Assembly (NCBI RefSeq): GCF_014155765.1
Contig: NZ_SCKT01000001.1
Coordinates: 806,001 to 870,000, forward strand
Direction: 5' to 3'
DNA: 64,000 bases
DNA from: Pantoea dispersa
Lineage (GTDB): Bacteria > Pseudomonadota > Gammaproteobacteria > Enterobacterales > Enterobacteriaceae
The notes under the pieces: model-generated
What the model was told of the DNA's origin: nothing
Seen by the model: only the letters and a program-made list of their open reading frames with translations
Databases searched by the model: none
Shown here: positions 11,157 to 22,252 of the stretch, piece after piece
Position numbering within the stretch: the stretch's first letter is position 1
Layout of the letters: the number at the start of each line of letters is the position of its first letter
Made by a program: the position numbers and the translations under genes

Positions 11157-11335
11157 GGATGAATCTCTTCAACGGACAGGGTGCGCGCTTCTACTTCCAG
11201 CAATACCGGAATACCGTCACGCACCGGGAACGCCAGGCCGTCGGGTTTGCAGATCAACTCCTGCTGCTCTTTGTTGTAATACAGTTTTCCGTTGCAGACC
11301 GGACAGGCCACAATCTCAAGTAAACGGTGATCCAT
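11153..11335 (-). CDS. ycaR: Small Trm112-like protein YcaR (UPF0434)
   Basis: Protein of 60 residues, translationally coupled to kdsB. CPVC at residues 11-14 and a third Cys near residue 29 resemble the zinc-ribbon half of Trm112. The segment [14 protein letters not shown] is the family core. Only three of the usual four Cys are visible, so metal binding is uncertain. A good AAGGAG-type site precedes the ATG. No direct function is established; co-translation with kdsB is the main clue. Confidence 0.93.
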   Translation of the reverse strand: MDHRLLEIVACPVCNGKLYYNKEQQELICKPDGLAFPVRDGIPVLLEVEARTLSVEEIHP

Positions 11336-11413
11336 ACTTTTCTCCTTTCAGGACCGATACGTCAGAGGATTAGCATACCATAGCGCAATCAGGGACGGCG
11401 CGCCGCCATCGGC

Positions 11414-12631
11414 TTATATGCTGACGTGCCAGCACGTGGACCAGGCGGCCCGCAGCGCATCAGGCGCGTTTTCCAGCACCACTTCGCTGGCGCCCTGCCA
11501 GGCGGCGAAGCGGTTAATGGCTTTATGCACATCGGCGAGAAACTGCTGGCTCACGCGCACGCCGGGCTCCAGCCAGAAGGCCCGCAAAATGAGGCGCTGC
11601 GCCTGACGATCCATTTTGGCATCGACGCGCCCTTTCAGTACGCCGCGGTGCAGCAGCGGCAGGACAAAATAGCCGTATTTACGTTTGTGCTCTGGCGTGT
11701 AGCACTCGATGCGGTAGTCAAAATTAAACAACTCAAACGCGCGGCGGCGATCCCATACCACCGGATCAAACGGTGACAGCAGCGCGCTGTGCGTGGCGGC
11801 CTGCGGCTGTGCCAACTGCGGCAGCAGCGTATGGTGCAGCCACATCTCGCCCAGTTGCTCAACCTCAACGCGCTGAATCACTCCCTGCTCAGCGGCCTGC
11901 GCCAGCCAGAGTGCGATGGGCGCGCGTTTCAGCCGGTAGTAATCGGCCAGCCAGCTGGCGCGGAAAATGCCAAGGCTGCGCGCGCTGTGATCCAGCATCT
12001 GCATCACCGCCTCGTTCTCGCTCAGCGCATGCTGCTCGTCGCGCCAGTGCGGCATCACCCGACTACGCAGATCGTAGACGCGCTGGAAGTTACGGCGCTC
12101 GACAACCATCAGCTCACCGGCGCTAAACAGGTTCTCCAGATGTCGCTTGTGCGGCTTCCACGCCCACCAGCCGGGTTTGGTGTGCTTGTCGCTGGCAAAA
12201 TCAGCGGCGCGTACCGGACCGGTGGCGGCGATATGTTGCAGCAGATCGGCGATCTCCTGCTGATGCTGATCCACCCATTGCTGATTGTATTTCCAGCCCA
12301 GGCGCTGCGGAGCCAGCATGCGGTGACGCAGCAGCGGATAATCTTCAAAAGGGATAAAACAGGCTTCATGCGCCCAGTATTCAAACAGCGCGCCCGCCGC
12401 CAGCGTTTGCTCCAGCCACTCAGCAGGAAAAGCGCCCAGCCGGCTGAACAGCACCAGATACGGACTGCGCGCAACCACATTAATGGTATCGATTTGCAGC
12501 AACGACATCTGCCGCACGCAGGCGTGAATATCGGCAAAACGCGCCTGACGGCGCGGCGGGCGTAGCAGGCCCTGGGCAGAGAGGTGCAGGTTGCGGGCGG
12601 TTTGCAGAGAGAGGGAATGCGTGCTGGTCAT
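11414..12631 (-). CDS. ycaQ: Interstrand-crosslink DNA glycosylase YcaQ (AlkX)
   Basis: HTH_42 family DNA glycosylase that unhooks interstrand crosslinks and excises alkylated bases. It has 405 residues (E. coli about 410). The catalytic QxD motif of the YcaQ branch is visible as QID at residues 46-48 (MSLLQIDTINVV), followed by ARSPYLVLFSRLG. The C-terminal half, with SPFDPVVWDRRR and KYGYFVLPLL, is typical. It starts 20 nt after lpxK, in the same direction, so it is probably co-transcribed with the LPS genes without sharing their function. Confidence 0.93.
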   Translation of the reverse strand: MTSTHSLSLQTARNLHLSAQGLLRPPRRQARFADIHACVRQMSLLQIDTINVVARSPYLVLFSRLGAFPAEWLEQTLAAGALFEYWAHEACFIPFEDYPLLRHRMLAPQRLGWKYNQQWVDQHQQEIADLLQHIAATGPVRAADFASDKHTKPGWWAWKPHKRHLENLFSAGELMVVERRNFQRVYDLRSRVMPHWRDEQHALSENEAVMQMLDHSARSLGIFRASWLADYYRLKRAPIALWLAQAAEQGVIQRVEVEQLGEMWLHHTLLPQLAQPQAATHSALLSPFDPVVWDRRRAFELFNFDYRIECYTPEHKRKYGYFVLPLLHRGVLKGRVDAKMDRQAQRLILRAFWLEPGVRVSQQFLADVHKAINRFAAWQGASEVVLENAPDALRAAWSTCWHVSI

Positions 12632-12651
12632 TACGTCGTCCCTTTAGATGG

Positions 12652-13653
12652 TTAGCGCGACCGGACGTCGCGCGCAGCCGTACAGAGTTGCGTCAGATCG
12701 GCCAGCAATGCGGCCAGCGGCGCGCCCGCCAGATGCGCATCCACCGGCAGATACCACCAGTTAGCGCGGGCAAAATGGCGGCACTTGACCGCGTCTTTTT
12801 CCGTCATCAGCAGGCACTGTGCATCCTGAGTCAGGCTGCGTAACTCTTCTTCGCTGTAAGCGTGGTGATCGGCAAAGGCGATCTCTGCCACCGGCTGCAC
12901 GCCCTGCTGCTGCAGCGTAGTGAAGAAACGCGGCGGATGACCGATGCCGGCCATCGCGACAACTGGCGGCAGCTGCGTCAGCGCAGCCTGTTCACCGGTC
13001 AGCAAATTGACCGCCAGACCCGGCTGCAGCGTCATGGCGATCTCGCCAGCCTGCGCGCTGCCCCCGTTGACCACCACGGCATCAACCTGCTCCAGCCGCG
13101 ATGCGCGTTCACGCATCGGTCCGGCCGGTAACCACCAGCCGTTGCCAAAGCGGCGCACGCCATCCACCACCACGATTTCGCGATCGCGCTCTAACGCATA
13201 GTGCTGCAGGCCATCATCCGTCACAATCACATCCAGCGGATGCGCCGCCAGCAGGGCCTCGATTGCCAGCCGGCGTTGCGGTGCCACTGCCACCGGCACC
13301 TGAGTGCGCTGGGCGATCAGCACCGGTTCATCACCAGCCTGTTCCGTCGCGCTATCCTGATTGACCAGCAGCGGATAGCGTTCCGCTTTACCACCGTAAC
13401 CGCGCGACACCACACCCGGACGCAGCCCCTGCTGTTGCAGCGCCTGCACCAGCCAAATCACCAGCGGTGTTTTACCGTTGCCGCCTGCGGTCAGGTTGCC
13501 AACGACAATGACCGGACAGGGCGCGCGCCAGCGGGTACGCCAGCCGCGCTGATAGCTCAGGCGAATCAGCCAGGTGATAGCGCCATACAGCAGACTCAGC
13601 GGCCACAACAGCAGCCACAGCGGCGAGCGTCCGCTCCAGATACGTTCAATCAT
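12652..13653 (-). CDS. lpxK: Tetraacyldisaccharide 4'-kinase LpxK
   Basis: Membrane-bound kinase that phosphorylates the 4' position of the lipid A disaccharide to give lipid IVA. It has 333 residues. A hydrophobic N-terminal segment (about 11-30) anchors it. The P-loop is [11 protein letters not shown] at residues 52-62. [21 protein letters not shown] includes the catalytic D-x-x-H region. Its ATG overlaps the msbA stop (ATGA), so flippase and kinase are translationally coupled, as in E. coli. Confidence 0.97.
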   Translation of the reverse strand: MIERIWSGRSPLWLLLWPLSLLYGAITWLIRLSYQRGWRTRWRAPCPVIVVGNLTAGGNGKTPLVIWLVQALQQQGLRPGVVSRGYGGKAERYPLLVNQDSATEQAGDEPVLIAQRTQVPVAVAPQRRLAIEALLAAHPLDVIVTDDGLQHYALERDREIVVVDGVRRFGNGWWLPAGPMRERASRLEQVDAVVVNGGSAQAGEIAMTLQPGLAVNLLTGEQAALTQLPPVVAMAGIGHPPRFFTTLQQQGVQPVAEIAFADHHAYSEEELRSLTQDAQCLLMTEKDAVKCRHFARANWWYLPVDAHLAGAPLAALLADLTQLCTAARDVRSR

Positions 13654-15398
13654 TGACCGAACTGCAGTTTGTGCAGCTGCGCGTAAGCGCCTTTCTGCGC
13701 CAGCAGCACCTCATGGGTGCCGCGTTCCACGATACGCCCATCCTCGACCACCACGATTTCGTCGGCCTTTTCAATGGTGGAGAGACGGTGCGCAATCACC
13801 AGCGACGTGCGGTTCTTCTGCAGCTCGTCCAGCGCCGACTGGATGGCGCGCTCGGATTCGGTATCCAGCGCCGAAGTGGCTTCGTCGAGAATCAAAATCG
13901 GGCAGTCACGCAGCAACGCACGGGCAATGGCGATACGCTGACGCTGGCCGCCAGACAGCAGCACACCGTTTTCACCAATGACCGTATCGAGACCGTTATC
14001 CATCTTGTTGATGAAGTCCATAGCATGCGCCATAGTCGCCGCCTGCTCGATTTGCTCGCGGGTGTATTCACCGTTGCGCGCATAAGCGATGTTATTGGCG
14101 ATAGTGTCATTGAACAGATGGACATTCTGCGAGACTAACGCCACCTGATTACGCAGCGATCGCAGGGTGTACTCCCGCAGGTCGTGGCCATCCAGCAGAA
14201 TTTCGCCCTCGTTGATATCGTAAAAACGCGTCAGCAGGCTGGCCATGGTGGATTTACCCGAGCCGGAACGGCCCACCAGCGCCACGGTTTTACCCGCGGG
14301 CAGCGTGAGATTAATATCACGCAGCGCCGGAATGTCACGGCCCGGATAGGTAAAGGTCACGTTGCGGAATTCAACATCCCCTTTCGCACGCGTAATTTCG
14401 CGCTTGCCGTTGTCGATCTCCTGCTCACTATCCAGAATGGTGAACAGAGTCTGACAGGCCGCCATGCCGCGCTGGAACTGGGCGTTGACGTTGGTCAGCG
14501 ATTTCAGCGGACGCATCAGGGCGATCATCGACGAGAACACCACGGTAATGGTACCGGCAGTCAGGGTATCCATCACGCTCGGGAAGCTGGCCGCATACAG
14601 CACAAACGCCAGCGCCAGCGATGCGATCAGCTGGATCACCGGATCGGAAATCGAAGAGGCTGAGACCAGTTTCATGCCCTGCTGGCGCATTTTATTGCTC
14701 ACCTGCGAGAAACGCTCAGCTTCTACTTCCTGTCCGCCAAAAATCAGAACTTCTTTGTGCCCTTTCAGCATCTGCTCAGCACTGGTGGTTACCTGCCCCA
14801 TGGTGTTCTGCATATTTTTACTGATGCTGCGGAAACGCTTGGATACGGTGCGGATGGCAAAAGAGACCAGCGGCGCCAGCAGGATCAGAATCAGTGACAG
14901 CTGCCAGCTGTAGTAAAACATCATGATGAACAGGCCAATGATCGATGCGCCTTCGCGTACCACCGTCACCAGCGCGCTGGAGGAGGAAGAGGCCACCTGT
15001 TCAGAATCGTAGGTAATACGCGACAGCAGCGTACCGGTAGACTGCTGGTCAAAGAATGCAACCGGCATGCCCATCATGTGGCCGAACAGGCGACGGCGCA
15101 TGTTCATCACCACATTGCCGGAGACCCATGAGATGCAGTAACTGGAGATATAACTGGTTACGCCGCGGATCAGCATCAGGCCGATGACCGCCAGCGGCAT
15201 CCACAGCAGAACGGATTTGTCGGCTTTGCCGAAACCATCATCCAGTAAAGGTTTCAACAGGGAGAGCATTAGGGTGTCGCCTGCCGCATTGAGTATCAGC
15301 GCCACGGCGGACACAATCAGGCCAGCCTTGTGCGGCGCAATCATCGGCCAGAGTCGGCGAAATGTCTGCCACGTTGAGAGGTCTTTGTCTTGATGCAT
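13650..15398 (-). CDS. msbA: Lipid A ABC transporter/flippase MsbA
   Basis: Homodimeric ABC exporter that flips core-lipid A across the inner membrane. It has 582 residues, the same as E. coli. Six membrane helices occupy roughly the first 310 residues. The nucleotide-binding domain has Walker A GRSGSGKS near 376, signature LSGGQRQR near 480 and Walker [12 protein letters not shown] near 502. It begins 34 nt after comEC and overlaps lpxK. All motifs are intact. Confidence 0.98.
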   Translation of the reverse strand: MHQDKDLSTWQTFRRLWPMIAPHKAGLIVSAVALILNAAGDTLMLSLLKPLLDDGFGKADKSVLLWMPLAVIGLMLIRGVTSYISSYCISWVSGNVVMNMRRRLFGHMMGMPVAFFDQQSTGTLLSRITYDSEQVASSSSSALVTVVREGASIIGLFIMMFYYSWQLSLILILLAPLVSFAIRTVSKRFRSISKNMQNTMGQVTTSAEQMLKGHKEVLIFGGQEVEAERFSQVSNKMRQQGMKLVSASSISDPVIQLIASLALAFVLYAASFPSVMDTLTAGTITVVFSSMIALMRPLKSLTNVNAQFQRGMAACQTLFTILDSEQEIDNGKREITRAKGDVEFRNVTFTYPGRDIPALRDINLTLPAGKTVALVGRSGSGKSTMASLLTRFYDINEGEILLDGHDLREYTLRSLRNQVALVSQNVHLFNDTIANNIAYARNGEYTREQIEQAATMAHAMDFINKMDNGLDTVIGENGVLLSGGQRQRIAIARALLRDCPILILDEATSALDTESERAIQSALDELQKNRTSLVIAHRLSTIEKADEIVVVEDGRIVERGTHEVLLAQKGAYAQLHKLQFGQ

Positions 15399-15432
15399 TA
15401 TTTATTCACGCTGTTTGAAATAGCCGCTCATT

Positions 15433-17685
15433 CTACCTGGAATCGCGTTTGACGCCAAACCACTGATGATACCAGCGGGGGATTATTTGCTCTCTTAACC
15501 CCTTAATCTGCCAGCGACCCTGCCGTATCGCGATGTGAATCTGGCCTGATTGCGCAGTGTCATACCAGCGATAGCCCTGCTCGCGGTAACGCTGGACCAC
15601 GGCGACGGCGGGCATACGCCAGGCGTTATAGCGCGCCAGCGAAGCCAGCGCCGCCTGCCCGGCAACACTCCGTAACAGTAAAGGGCCGGAGGAGCTCCGG
15701 CTGCCATGATGGGGCACCTGGATAACCGTAGATTGTAAGCCGCCCTTTTCCAGGGCGACCAGCTTGCGCTCCGCCTCCAGCTCAATGTCCCCGGTCAGTA
15801 ACAGGCTGAACTGACCATCATCCACACGCACTACGCAGGAGTCGTTATTTTGCCCGGCAGTCTGCGCGTGCGGCGGCCATAGCGCGTGAAAGTGCAAACG
15901 CCCCCACTGCCACTGCTGGCCGCGATAGCACGGCAGATGCCCGGGCTCGCCGAGCGCGCTGCGTACCCGCAGACCAGGCTGCGCCTGTTGCAGCGCGGCT
16001 AATCCACCACGGTGATCGAGATGCTTGTGGCTCAGGATCACCCCTTGCAGTTGGCGCCCGGTGTAGTGCAGCCAGGGTAACAAAACCCGCCCGCCTGCAT
16101 TGTCCTCTGCCCAGCCGGGTCCGCTGTCATACAGCATCACCTCATCTCCCTGGCTGATCGCCACCGCCAGACCATGTCCGACATCGATCATGTCAATCTG
16201 CCAGTCGTCCTGCTGGGCATTGCTGCGCCAGAACCACAGCGAGAGCAACAGCGCGCAGCAGGGCATCAACGCCTTCGCGAGCAAGCCGCTGCGCCACAGC
16301 GCCAGCCCGGCCCAGAGCAGCAGCACCGCCGGCAGCGTATCGCTCCAGCGCCACCATCCAGCGGGCAGCCACGCCAGCCCCTGCATCACCAGGCTGACCG
16401 ACAGATCGGCCAGCTGCCATAGCGGAACGGCGATTGCAGGCAGCGCCAACAGCATCGCCAGCAGAATCAGCGGCACGGTAATCAGCGACACCACCGGCAC
16501 CGCCAGCAGGTTGGCCACTAGCGCGCTCAGGCTGAGCCCGTGGAACAGAAAGATCTGCAGCGGCGCCATCAGAATCATCATGCCCAATTGCAGGTGCAAC
16601 AGTCGCAGCAGCAGCCAGCGGCGCGGCTGGCGGAAACGTGGCGGCAGAGGAAACCACTGAAACCACAGTATCAGCATCGCCACGGCCAGCGCCGACAGCC
16701 AAAAGCTTTCTGACAGCACCGTTAGCGGATCAAGCCATAACAAACTCCCCATGCAGAGCGTCCACACCTGCCAGTTGCTCAGCTGCCAGCCAGCTATACG
16801 CGTCGCCAGCCACAGCGTTAACGCCAGCATCGCGCGCTGTGCCGGAGGATGACTGCCGGAGATCCAGCAATAGGCTGCCGCTGTTAACCCGCTGATCAGC
16901 AGCGGCATCAGATAGCCGATTTGCCTGGCAGGTAACACTAACTGGATGACGCGCGCCAGTAGCCAGCCTACGCTGGCCGCCAGCGCGATATGCATGCCGG
17001 AGATGGCCATCAGATGTGCGGTACCGGTTTCGCGCAGCAAGGCTCGCTGGGCCGGGGTCATCGCATCACGCACGCCAAAGGCCAGTGCCTGTACTATCGC
17101 GGGCTGCGTTAACCCGGTGAAACGCGCCAGATGATGATTGATAAAACGCGTCCGCCAGCTGCAGCGCAGAGACTCAGCCTGCTGGCTGACTATACGCCCC
17201 TGCAGCGCGCTGTGGTTAGCAATGGCAAAACGCTGCAGATCAAATTCGCCCTCGTTGAGCCGGGCGTGCACCGCGCGTAGCCGCAGCTGCATCTGCCAGC
17301 GCTGTCCCGCACACCAGACGACCTCATCGCTGACATTACGCAGCGTGACAAACAACGGTGGAAAGACGTAGCGGTCACCTGCCCGGATTACCTGCGCCGT
17401 GAGCTGGTTCTTCGCGAGATTCACTGCAGTTATCTGAAGCGTGGCCGCCACCGGTGCCACGGTCAGTTGCTCAAGGGTATCGACCGTCTGACGCGCCTCG
17501 ATCAGTGCCCAGCTCAACAGCAGCAAGCCCAGTCCGGCGTAGCGCAAAAGCATTACTGATGTACACGCCAGCAACAGTGCGCTTATTAACAGCAGCACAA
17601 TGGTGCTGTAAGCAGGGATGTGCGGCAGCATACCCAGCGGCAGCGCCGCGAGGAGCATCATTCTGGCTACCACTATTATTGTCAC
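15433..17685 (-). CDS. comEC: ComEC/Rec2 family protein (YcaI), DNA uptake channel homologue
   Basis: Polytopic membrane protein related to the DNA translocation channel of competent bacteria. The order is an N-terminal membrane segment, an OB-like region (about 60-170), a competence domain with many helices (about 200-480) and a C-terminal metallo-beta-lactamase-like domain with SHKHLDHRGG near residue 555 and LTGDIE further on. I favour the GTG at 17685 (MTIIVVARMM), which has GAGGG seven bases upstream and gives 750 residues, near E. coli YcaI. The ATG at 17706 adds seven residues but has no ribosome-binding site. Whether it takes up DNA in this organism is unknown; no other competence gene is in the window. 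Confidence 0.9.
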   Translation of the reverse strand: MTIIVVARMMLLAALPLGMLPHIPAYSTIVLLLISALLLACTSVMLLRYAGLGLLLLSWALIEARQTVDTLEQLTVAPVAATLQITAVNLAKNQLTAQVIRAGDRYVFPPLFVTLRNVSDEVVWCAGQRWQMQLRLRAVHARLNEGEFDLQRFAIANHSALQGRIVSQQAESLRCSWRTRFINHHLARFTGLTQPAIVQALAFGVRDAMTPAQRALLRETGTAHLMAISGMHIALAASVGWLLARVIQLVLPARQIGYLMPLLISGLTAAAYCWISGSHPPAQRAMLALTLWLATRIAGWQLSNWQVWTLCMGSLLWLDPLTVLSESFWLSALAVAMLILWFQWFPLPPRFRQPRRWLLLRLLHLQLGMMILMAPLQIFLFHGLSLSALVANLLAVPVVSLITVPLILLAMLLALPAIAVPLWQLADLSVSLVMQGLAWLPAGWWRWSDTLPAVLLLWAGLALWRSGLLAKALMPCCALLLSLWFWRSNAQQDDWQIDMIDVGHGLAVAISQGDEVMLYDSGPGWAEDNAGGRVLLPWLHYTGRQLQGVILSHKHLDHRGGLAALQQAQPGLRVRSALGEPGHLPCYRGQQWQWGRLHFHALWPPHAQTAGQNNDSCVVRVDDGQFSLLLTGDIELEAERKLVALEKGGLQSTVIQVPHHGSRSSSGPLLLRSVAGQAALASLARYNAWRMPAVAVVQRYREQGYRWYDTAQSGQIHIAIRQGRWQIKGLREQIIPRWYHQWFGVKRDSR

Positions 17686-17845
17686 GCGCACGCCCTCTTC
17701 TGTCATTGCCGCGGATTGTGCGCGCTGACAGAGGCAAAAGCATGTGGCTAAATGTCGATTTCAGAGAGGGATTACGCGCAGTTTATGGTGGTTGCAGGAA
17801 ATGAACAGCAACATGGAAGCAGGATCGCAAACCTGAATACGAGGC

Positions 17846-17878
17846 AAAAAAAAACGACACCTGCAGGTGTCGTTTTTA
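17846..17878 (-). terminator. Terminator after ihfB (28-bp perfect palindrome)
   Basis: Positions 17850-17877 form a perfect 28-bp palindrome centred on CTGCAG. On the minus strand it is followed by a run of nine T, making a strong terminator for the rpsA-ihfB transcript. The plus-strand side has five T, so it could also act in the other direction. Confidence 0.9.
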
Positions 17879-17893
17879 TCGTTCGGTAACGGC

Positions 17894-18178
17894 TTAGCCG
17901 TAGATATTTGCACGGTCACGCAATTCTTTGCCTGGCTTGAAGTGGGGAACGTATTTACCTTCCAGTTCCACTTTGTCACCCGTTTTCGGGTTACGACCAG
18001 TGCGCGGTGCGCGGTAGTGCAAAGAAAAGCTGCCGAATCCCCGGATTTCAATGCGCTCGCCCTGGGCCAGCGTAGTGGCCATGTGCTCGAGCATCTCTTT
18101 GACCGCATCCTCAACGACTTTCGCCGGGATATGAGTATGCTGGCCAGCAAGTCTTTCAATCAGTTCTGACTTGGTCAT
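17894..18178 (-). CDS. ihfB: Integration host factor subunit beta
   Basis: Subunit of the heterodimeric DNA-bending protein IHF. It has 94 residues, as in E. coli. It starts [13 protein letters not shown]. The flexible arm [19 protein letters not shown], whose Pro intercalates in the minor groove, is intact. AGGTTACATG gives a good ribosome-binding site. It lies 86 nt downstream of rpsA with a hairpin between them, the conserved arrangement in enterics. Confidence 0.98.
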   Translation of the reverse strand: MTKSELIERLAGQHTHIPAKVVEDAVKEMLEHMATTLAQGERIEIRGFGSFSLHYRAPRTGRNPKTGDKVELEGKYVPHFKPGKELRDRANIYG

Positions 18179-18228
18179 GTAACCTCCGGTTAATCCCTGT
18201 TTGGAAAGGTATGACAGCTTTTACCGAA

Positions 18229-18252
18229 ACCGGACGATTTTCACCGTCCGGT
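18229..18252 (-). terminator. Hairpin between rpsA and ihfB, possible attenuator
   Basis: An 8-bp perfect stem (ACCGGACG at 18229-18236 pairs with CGTCCGGT at 18245-18252) has an 8-nt loop, 12 nt after the rpsA stop. The minus strand continues TTTCGGTAAAA, a weak U tail, so partial termination before ihfB is plausible. Confidence 0.5.
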
Positions 18253-18264
18253 GCTTCGGGTCGA

Positions 18265-19938
18265 TTACTCGCCTTTAGCCGCTTTGAACGCTTCAGCCAT
18301 TGCGTTAGAGAAGTTGCCATCTTCCTGTTTGGTGTTAACAGTGTTGATAGCTTCTTTCTCGTCAGCCTGGTCTTTAGCACGAACAGACAGGCTCACAACG
18401 CGGTTCTTACGGTCAACGCCGGTGAATTTCGCTTCAACGTCGTCGCCTACGCTCAGAACCTGAGTGGCGTCTTCGATGCGGTCCAGAGAAGCTTCAGAAG
18501 CGCGCAGGTAACCTTCTACGCCGTCAGCTAATTCTACTGTAGCACCTTTAGCGTCAACTGCAGTGACTTTACCCGTCACGATTGCGCCTTTCTTGTTCAG
18601 GGTGATGTAGTTGTTGAATGGATCTTCAGCCAGCTGCTTCACGCCCAGAGAAATACGCTCACGCTCTGCGTCAACCTGCAGTACAACGGCAGCGATTTCG
18701 TCGCCTTTCTTGTACTCACGAACGGCTTCTTCGCCAGTCGCGTTCCAGGAGATGTCAGACAGGTGAACCAGACCGTCGATGCCACCGTCCAGGCCGATGA
18801 AGATACCGAAGTCAGTGATTGACTTGATTTTACCTTCAACGCGATCGCCTTTGTTGTGGGTCTCTGCGAACTGCTGCCATGGGTTAGATTTGCACTGCTT
18901 CAGACCCAGGGAGATACGACGACGCTCTTCGTCGATGTCCAGAACCATAACTTCAACCACATCACCTACGTTGACAACTTTAGATGGGTGGATGTTTTTG
19001 TTGGTCCAGTCCATTTCAGACACGTGTACCAGGCCTTCAACGCCTTCTTCGATTTCAACGAAGCAGCCGTAGTCAGTCAGGTTGGTCACGCGACCGGTCA
19101 GTTTGGTACCTTCCGGATAACGCTTAGCGATAGCAACCCATGGATCTTCGCCCAGCTGTTTCAGGCCCAGAGATACACGAGTACGCTCGCGGTCGAACTT
19201 CAGCACTTTAACAGTGATTTCGTCGCCCACGTTGACGATTTCGCTTGGATGCTTAACGCGCTTCCACGCCATATCGGTGATGTGCAGCAGACCGTCAACG
19301 CCACCCAGGTCAACGAATGCGCCGTAGTCAGTGAGGTTCTTAACGATACCTTTGACTTCCATGCCTTCCTGCAGGTTTTCCAGCAGCTGATCGCGCTCAG
19401 CGCTGTTTTCAGATTCGATAACCGCGCGGCGAGAAACCACGACGTTGTTACGCTTCTGATCAAGCTTGATTACTTTGAATTCAAGCTCTTTGCCTTCCAG
19501 GTGCAGAGTGTCGCGGACCGGACGAACGTCAACCAGTGAACCTGGCAGGAACGCACGAATACCGTTCAGCTCAACTGTGAAGCCACCTTTAACTTTGCCG
19601 TTGATAACACCGGTAACAGTTTCAGCGTCTTCGTAAGCTTTTTCCAGCGTGATCCAAGCTTCGTGACGTTTAGCTTTCTCACGGGACAGCAGGGTTTCAC
19701 CGAAGCCGTCTTCTACTGCATCCAGAGCAACGTCAACTTCGTCGCCCACCTGGATTTCCAGTTCGCCGGCTGCGTTCTTGAACTGCTCTGCAGGGATAGC
19801 AGATTCAGATTTCAGACCCGCATCAACCAGCACGACGTCTTTGTCGATAGCAACAACGACGCCACGAACGATGGAACCCGGACGGGTTTCGATTTCTTTC
19901 AGGGACTCTTCAAAGAGTTGAGCAAAAGATTCAGTCAT
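18265..19938 (-). CDS. rpsA: 30S ribosomal protein S1
   Basis: Largest 30S protein. It binds mRNA leaders through six S1 (OB-fold) repeats and unfolds structured starts. The start at 19938 ([13 protein letters not shown]) gives 557 residues, identical in length to E. coli. An upstream in-frame start (19974) adds 12 residues that belong to the leader. Repeated segments such as [32 protein letters not shown] and [17 protein letters not shown] mark the domains. Codon use is visibly more biased than that of its neighbours, as expected for a highly expressed gene. Confidence 0.99.
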   Translation of the reverse strand: MTESFAQLFEESLKEIETRPGSIVRGVVVAIDKDVVLVDAGLKSESAIPAEQFKNAAGELEIQVGDEVDVALDAVEDGFGETLLSREKAKRHEAWITLEKAYEDAETVTGVINGKVKGGFTVELNGIRAFLPGSLVDVRPVRDTLHLEGKELEFKVIKLDQKRNNVVVSRRAVIESENSAERDQLLENLQEGMEVKGIVKNLTDYGAFVDLGGVDGLLHITDMAWKRVKHPSEIVNVGDEITVKVLKFDRERTRVSLGLKQLGEDPWVAIAKRYPEGTKLTGRVTNLTDYGCFVEIEEGVEGLVHVSEMDWTNKNIHPSKVVNVGDVVEVMVLDIDEERRRISLGLKQCKSNPWQQFAETHNKGDRVEGKIKSITDFGIFIGLDGGIDGLVHLSDISWNATGEEAVREYKKGDEIAAVVLQVDAERERISLGVKQLAEDPFNNYITLNKKGAIVTGKVTAVDAKGATVELADGVEGYLRASEASLDRIEDATQVLSVGDDVEAKFTGVDRKNRVVSLSVRAKDQADEKEAINTVNTKQEDGNFSNAMAEAFKAAKGE

Positions 19939-20060
19939 ATTGATAATCTTAGGATTCTTCAATTTAACGTCCACCTGACGTCATTGTCGGATGGGGTTGT
20001 TTCACATGCCCTGCACCGCTTCCCTGGCACAGGGTTACTACAATTCGGTCGCCGAAAAGA
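19939..20060 (-). promoter_or_regulatory. rpsA leader, candidate S1 autoregulatory region
   Basis: A 122-nt leader between cmk and rpsA lacks a clear Shine-Dalgarno sequence; the bases before the ATG read AAGATTATCAAT. It contains several AGG and GGA motifs in places that could form hairpin loops (CCAGGGAAG, CAGGTGGACG, AAGAATCC). In E. coli a structured rpsA leader without a strong SD mediates translation enhancement and repression by S1 itself; I infer the same here from the matching layout. Confidence 0.6.
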
Positions 20061-20741
20061 TTAAATGCCCAGCTTCTGGCGGGCATAATCTAGTGCCTTT
20101 TCAATCACTTGCTCAATGGTCATGCTGGTTGAATCCAGCACCAGAGCATCAGCGGCTGGCACTAAAGGCGCGATGGCGCGGTTACGATCGCGGTCGTCGC
20201 GTTCCTTTATCTCGGATAAAAGGCGATCAAAGTTAACACTAAAGCCCTTTTCCTGCAACTGTAGCATACGGCGATGCGCACGCTCTTCGGAGCTGGCATC
20301 GAGGAAAATTTTAACGGGCGCGTCCGGGAAAACCACGGTGCCCATATCACGTCCATCGGCGATTAAACCCGGCTCCTCGCGGAAAGCACGCTGTCGGCGC
20401 AGCAAGGCTTCACGCACGCGTGGAAATGCCGCCACGCGCGACGCCGTATTGCTCACTTCCTGGGTGCGGATTTCGCCGGTGACATCCTCACCTTCCAGCA
20501 CTACCTGCATTTCACCGTCTACCGACAGAAAACGCACGTCAAGGTGCGCCGCCATAGGCACCAGCGCTTCTTCCGACTCGATATCCACCTGATGATGCAG
20601 CGCGGCCAGAGCCAGTACGCGATAAATAGCCCCTGAATCCAGCAGGTGCCACTGCAACGACTCCGCCATCGCTTTACATAAAGTCCCTTTACCCGCGCCG
20701 CTTGGGCCATCAATGGTAATTACCGGGGCGATTGCCGTCAT
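20061..20741 (-). CDS. cmk: Cytidylate kinase
   Basis: Phosphorylates CMP and dCMP to the diphosphates, recycling nucleotides from RNA turnover and phospholipid synthesis. The start at 20741 ([13 protein letters not shown]) has AGGAGAG six bases upstream and matches E. coli; an ATG seven codons earlier does not. The P-loop GPSGAGKG is at residues 12-19. [21 protein letters not shown] and the lid region [14 protein letters not shown] are conserved. About 226 residues. Confidence 0.98.
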   Translation of the reverse strand: MTAIAPVITIDGPSGAGKGTLCKAMAESLQWHLLDSGAIYRVLALAALHHQVDIESEEALVPMAAHLDVRFLSVDGEMQVVLEGEDVTGEIRTQEVSNTASRVAAFPRVREALLRRQRAFREEPGLIADGRDMGTVVFPDAPVKIFLDASSEERAHRRMLQLQEKGFSVNFDRLLSEIKERDDRDRNRAIAPLVPAADALVLDSTSMTIEQVIEKALDYARQKLGI

Positions 20742-20801
20742 TGTTCTCTCCTGTTGCTGCATGCTGATGATCAGCCTTCTTGGCTGTCTGGATTGCGCGG
20801 C

Positions 20802-20807
20802 ATTATA
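20802..20807 (-). promoter_or_regulatory. Candidate cmk promoter (-10 TATAAT)
   Basis: A perfect TATAAT on the minus strand lies about 60 nt upstream of the cmk start. The matching -35 region (TAACCA at a 17-bp spacing) is weak. Its position fits a promoter serving cmk and possibly rpsA. Confidence 0.5.
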
Positions 20808-20939
20808 CGCTGCCCGCGTCCGCTTGGTTACCCTTTAGCGTAGACAGCGCCAGAAATTTCGACAGTTTCAGAACAATTTCCCGCCAGTGAGGCCAGCAGA
20901 GGGTTCAGAAGCCCGGCACAGCGGTACCGGGCGGGCGGA

Positions 20940-22226
20940 TTAGGATGCGTGGCTGATTTTTGCCAGCTGCTGGAAGTAATCCGGGAAGGTTTTTGCCGTG
21001 CAGCCGGGATCGAGAATGGTTACCGGCGTGTCGGACAGCGCAACCAGCGAGAAACACATCGCCATGCGGTGATCGTTGTACGTGCCGATATCGGCGTGCT
21101 GTAACTGCGCAGGCGGTGTGACGCGAATAAAATCGTGTCCCTCTTCCACTTCCGCCCCGACTTTACGCAACTCGGTCGCCATGGCCGCCAGGCGATCGGT
21201 CTCCTTTACGCGCCAGTTATAGATGTTGCGCATCAGCGTGGTACCTTCGGCAAACAGCGCGGTGGTAGCGATTGTCATTGCCGCATCCGGAATATGGTTC
21301 ATGTCCATATCAATGGCGTTCAGCGCACCGCGCGTGCAGGCAATATAATCGTCGCCCCACTCGATCACCGCTCCCATCTTCTCCAGCACGTCGGCAAAAC
21401 GGATGTCGCCCTGCACACTGTTGCGGCCAATCCCGGTAACGCGCACCGTGCCGCCTCTGATTGCCGCAGCGGCAAGGAAATAGGACGCTGACGACGCATC
21501 GCCTTCCACCAGATAATCACCCGGCGATTGATACTGCTGCTGACCTTTCACCACAAAGCGCTGGTAGTGCTGATTCTCAACGTCCACGCCAAAGCAACGC
21601 ATCAGGTGCAGGGTGATATCAATGTAGGGTTTGGAAACCAGCTCGCCTTTAATAGTGATCGTGGTGTCGTTTTGTGCCAGCGGCGCGGTCATCAGCAGCG
21701 CCGTCAGGAACTGGCTGGAAACGCTGCCATCGACACTGACTTCGCCGCCGGTAAATCCGCCGTTCAGACGCAGCGGCGGATAGTCGGTTTGTTCGAGGTA
21801 ATCAATGCGCGCGCCGCCCTGCCGTAACGCATCGACCAGATGGCCGATCGGACGCTCTTTCATGCGCGGTTCGCCGGTCAGCACCACCGACTGCTCGCCG
21901 AGGCACAGTGCGGCCGCCAGCGGACGCATCGCGGTTCCGGCATTGCCCAGAAACAATTCCAGCGGCTGACTGGCGCGCAGCGGCCCGCCATTGCCGACCA
22001 CTTCGCACACGGTGCGATCGGCTGACAGGGTATAGCTGACGCCCAGCGCCTGCAGCGCATTCAGCATGTGTTTAACATCATCGCTGTCGAGCAGGTTGGT
22101 CAGGCGCGTGGTGCCGTTCGCCAGCGCGGCCAGTAACAGGGCGCGGTTTGATACGCTTTTTGAGCCCGGTAAGTTTACCGTGCCGTCAACGCGGGCAATC
22201 GGCTGTAAAGTCAGGGAGTCCTGCAT
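20940..22226 (-). CDS. aroA: 3-phosphoshikimate 1-carboxyvinyltransferase (EPSP synthase)
   Basis: Joins shikimate-3-phosphate and phosphoenolpyruvate in the chorismate pathway. It has 428 residues (E. coli 427). The N-terminal [16 protein letters not shown] and the active-site loop [11 protein letters not shown] at residues 93-103 are of the class I, glyphosate-sensitive type with Gly at the position corresponding to E. coli G96. It follows serC after an 85-nt spacer with two stem-loops, as the second gene of the conserved serC-aroA operon. Confidence 0.99.
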   Translation of the reverse strand: MQDSLTLQPIARVDGTVNLPGSKSVSNRALLLAALANGTTRLTNLLDSDDVKHMLNALQALGVSYTLSADRTVCEVVGNGGPLRASQPLELFLGNAGTAMRPLAAALCLGEQSVVLTGEPRMKERPIGHLVDALRQGGARIDYLEQTDYPPLRLNGGFTGGEVSVDGSVSSQFLTALLMTAPLAQNDTTITIKGELVSKPYIDITLHLMRCFGVDVENQHYQRFVVKGQQQYQSPGDYLVEGDASSASYFLAAAAIRGGTVRVTGIGRNSVQGDIRFADVLEKMGAVIEWGDDYIACTRGALNAIDMDMNHIPDAAMTIATTALFAEGTTLMRNIYNWRVKETDRLAAMATELRKVGAEVEEGHDFIRVTPPAQLQHADIGTYNDHRMAMCFSLVALSDTPVTILDPGCTAKTFPDYFQQLAKISHAS

Positions 22227-22252
22227 GTGAAACCAAATCTCCAGAAATACGA

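Noticed and set aside
15433-17685. ComEC as evidence for a natural competence locus
   Set aside because: No other competence gene is nearby. The msbA-linked comEC homologue is general in enterics, so it does not show competence.
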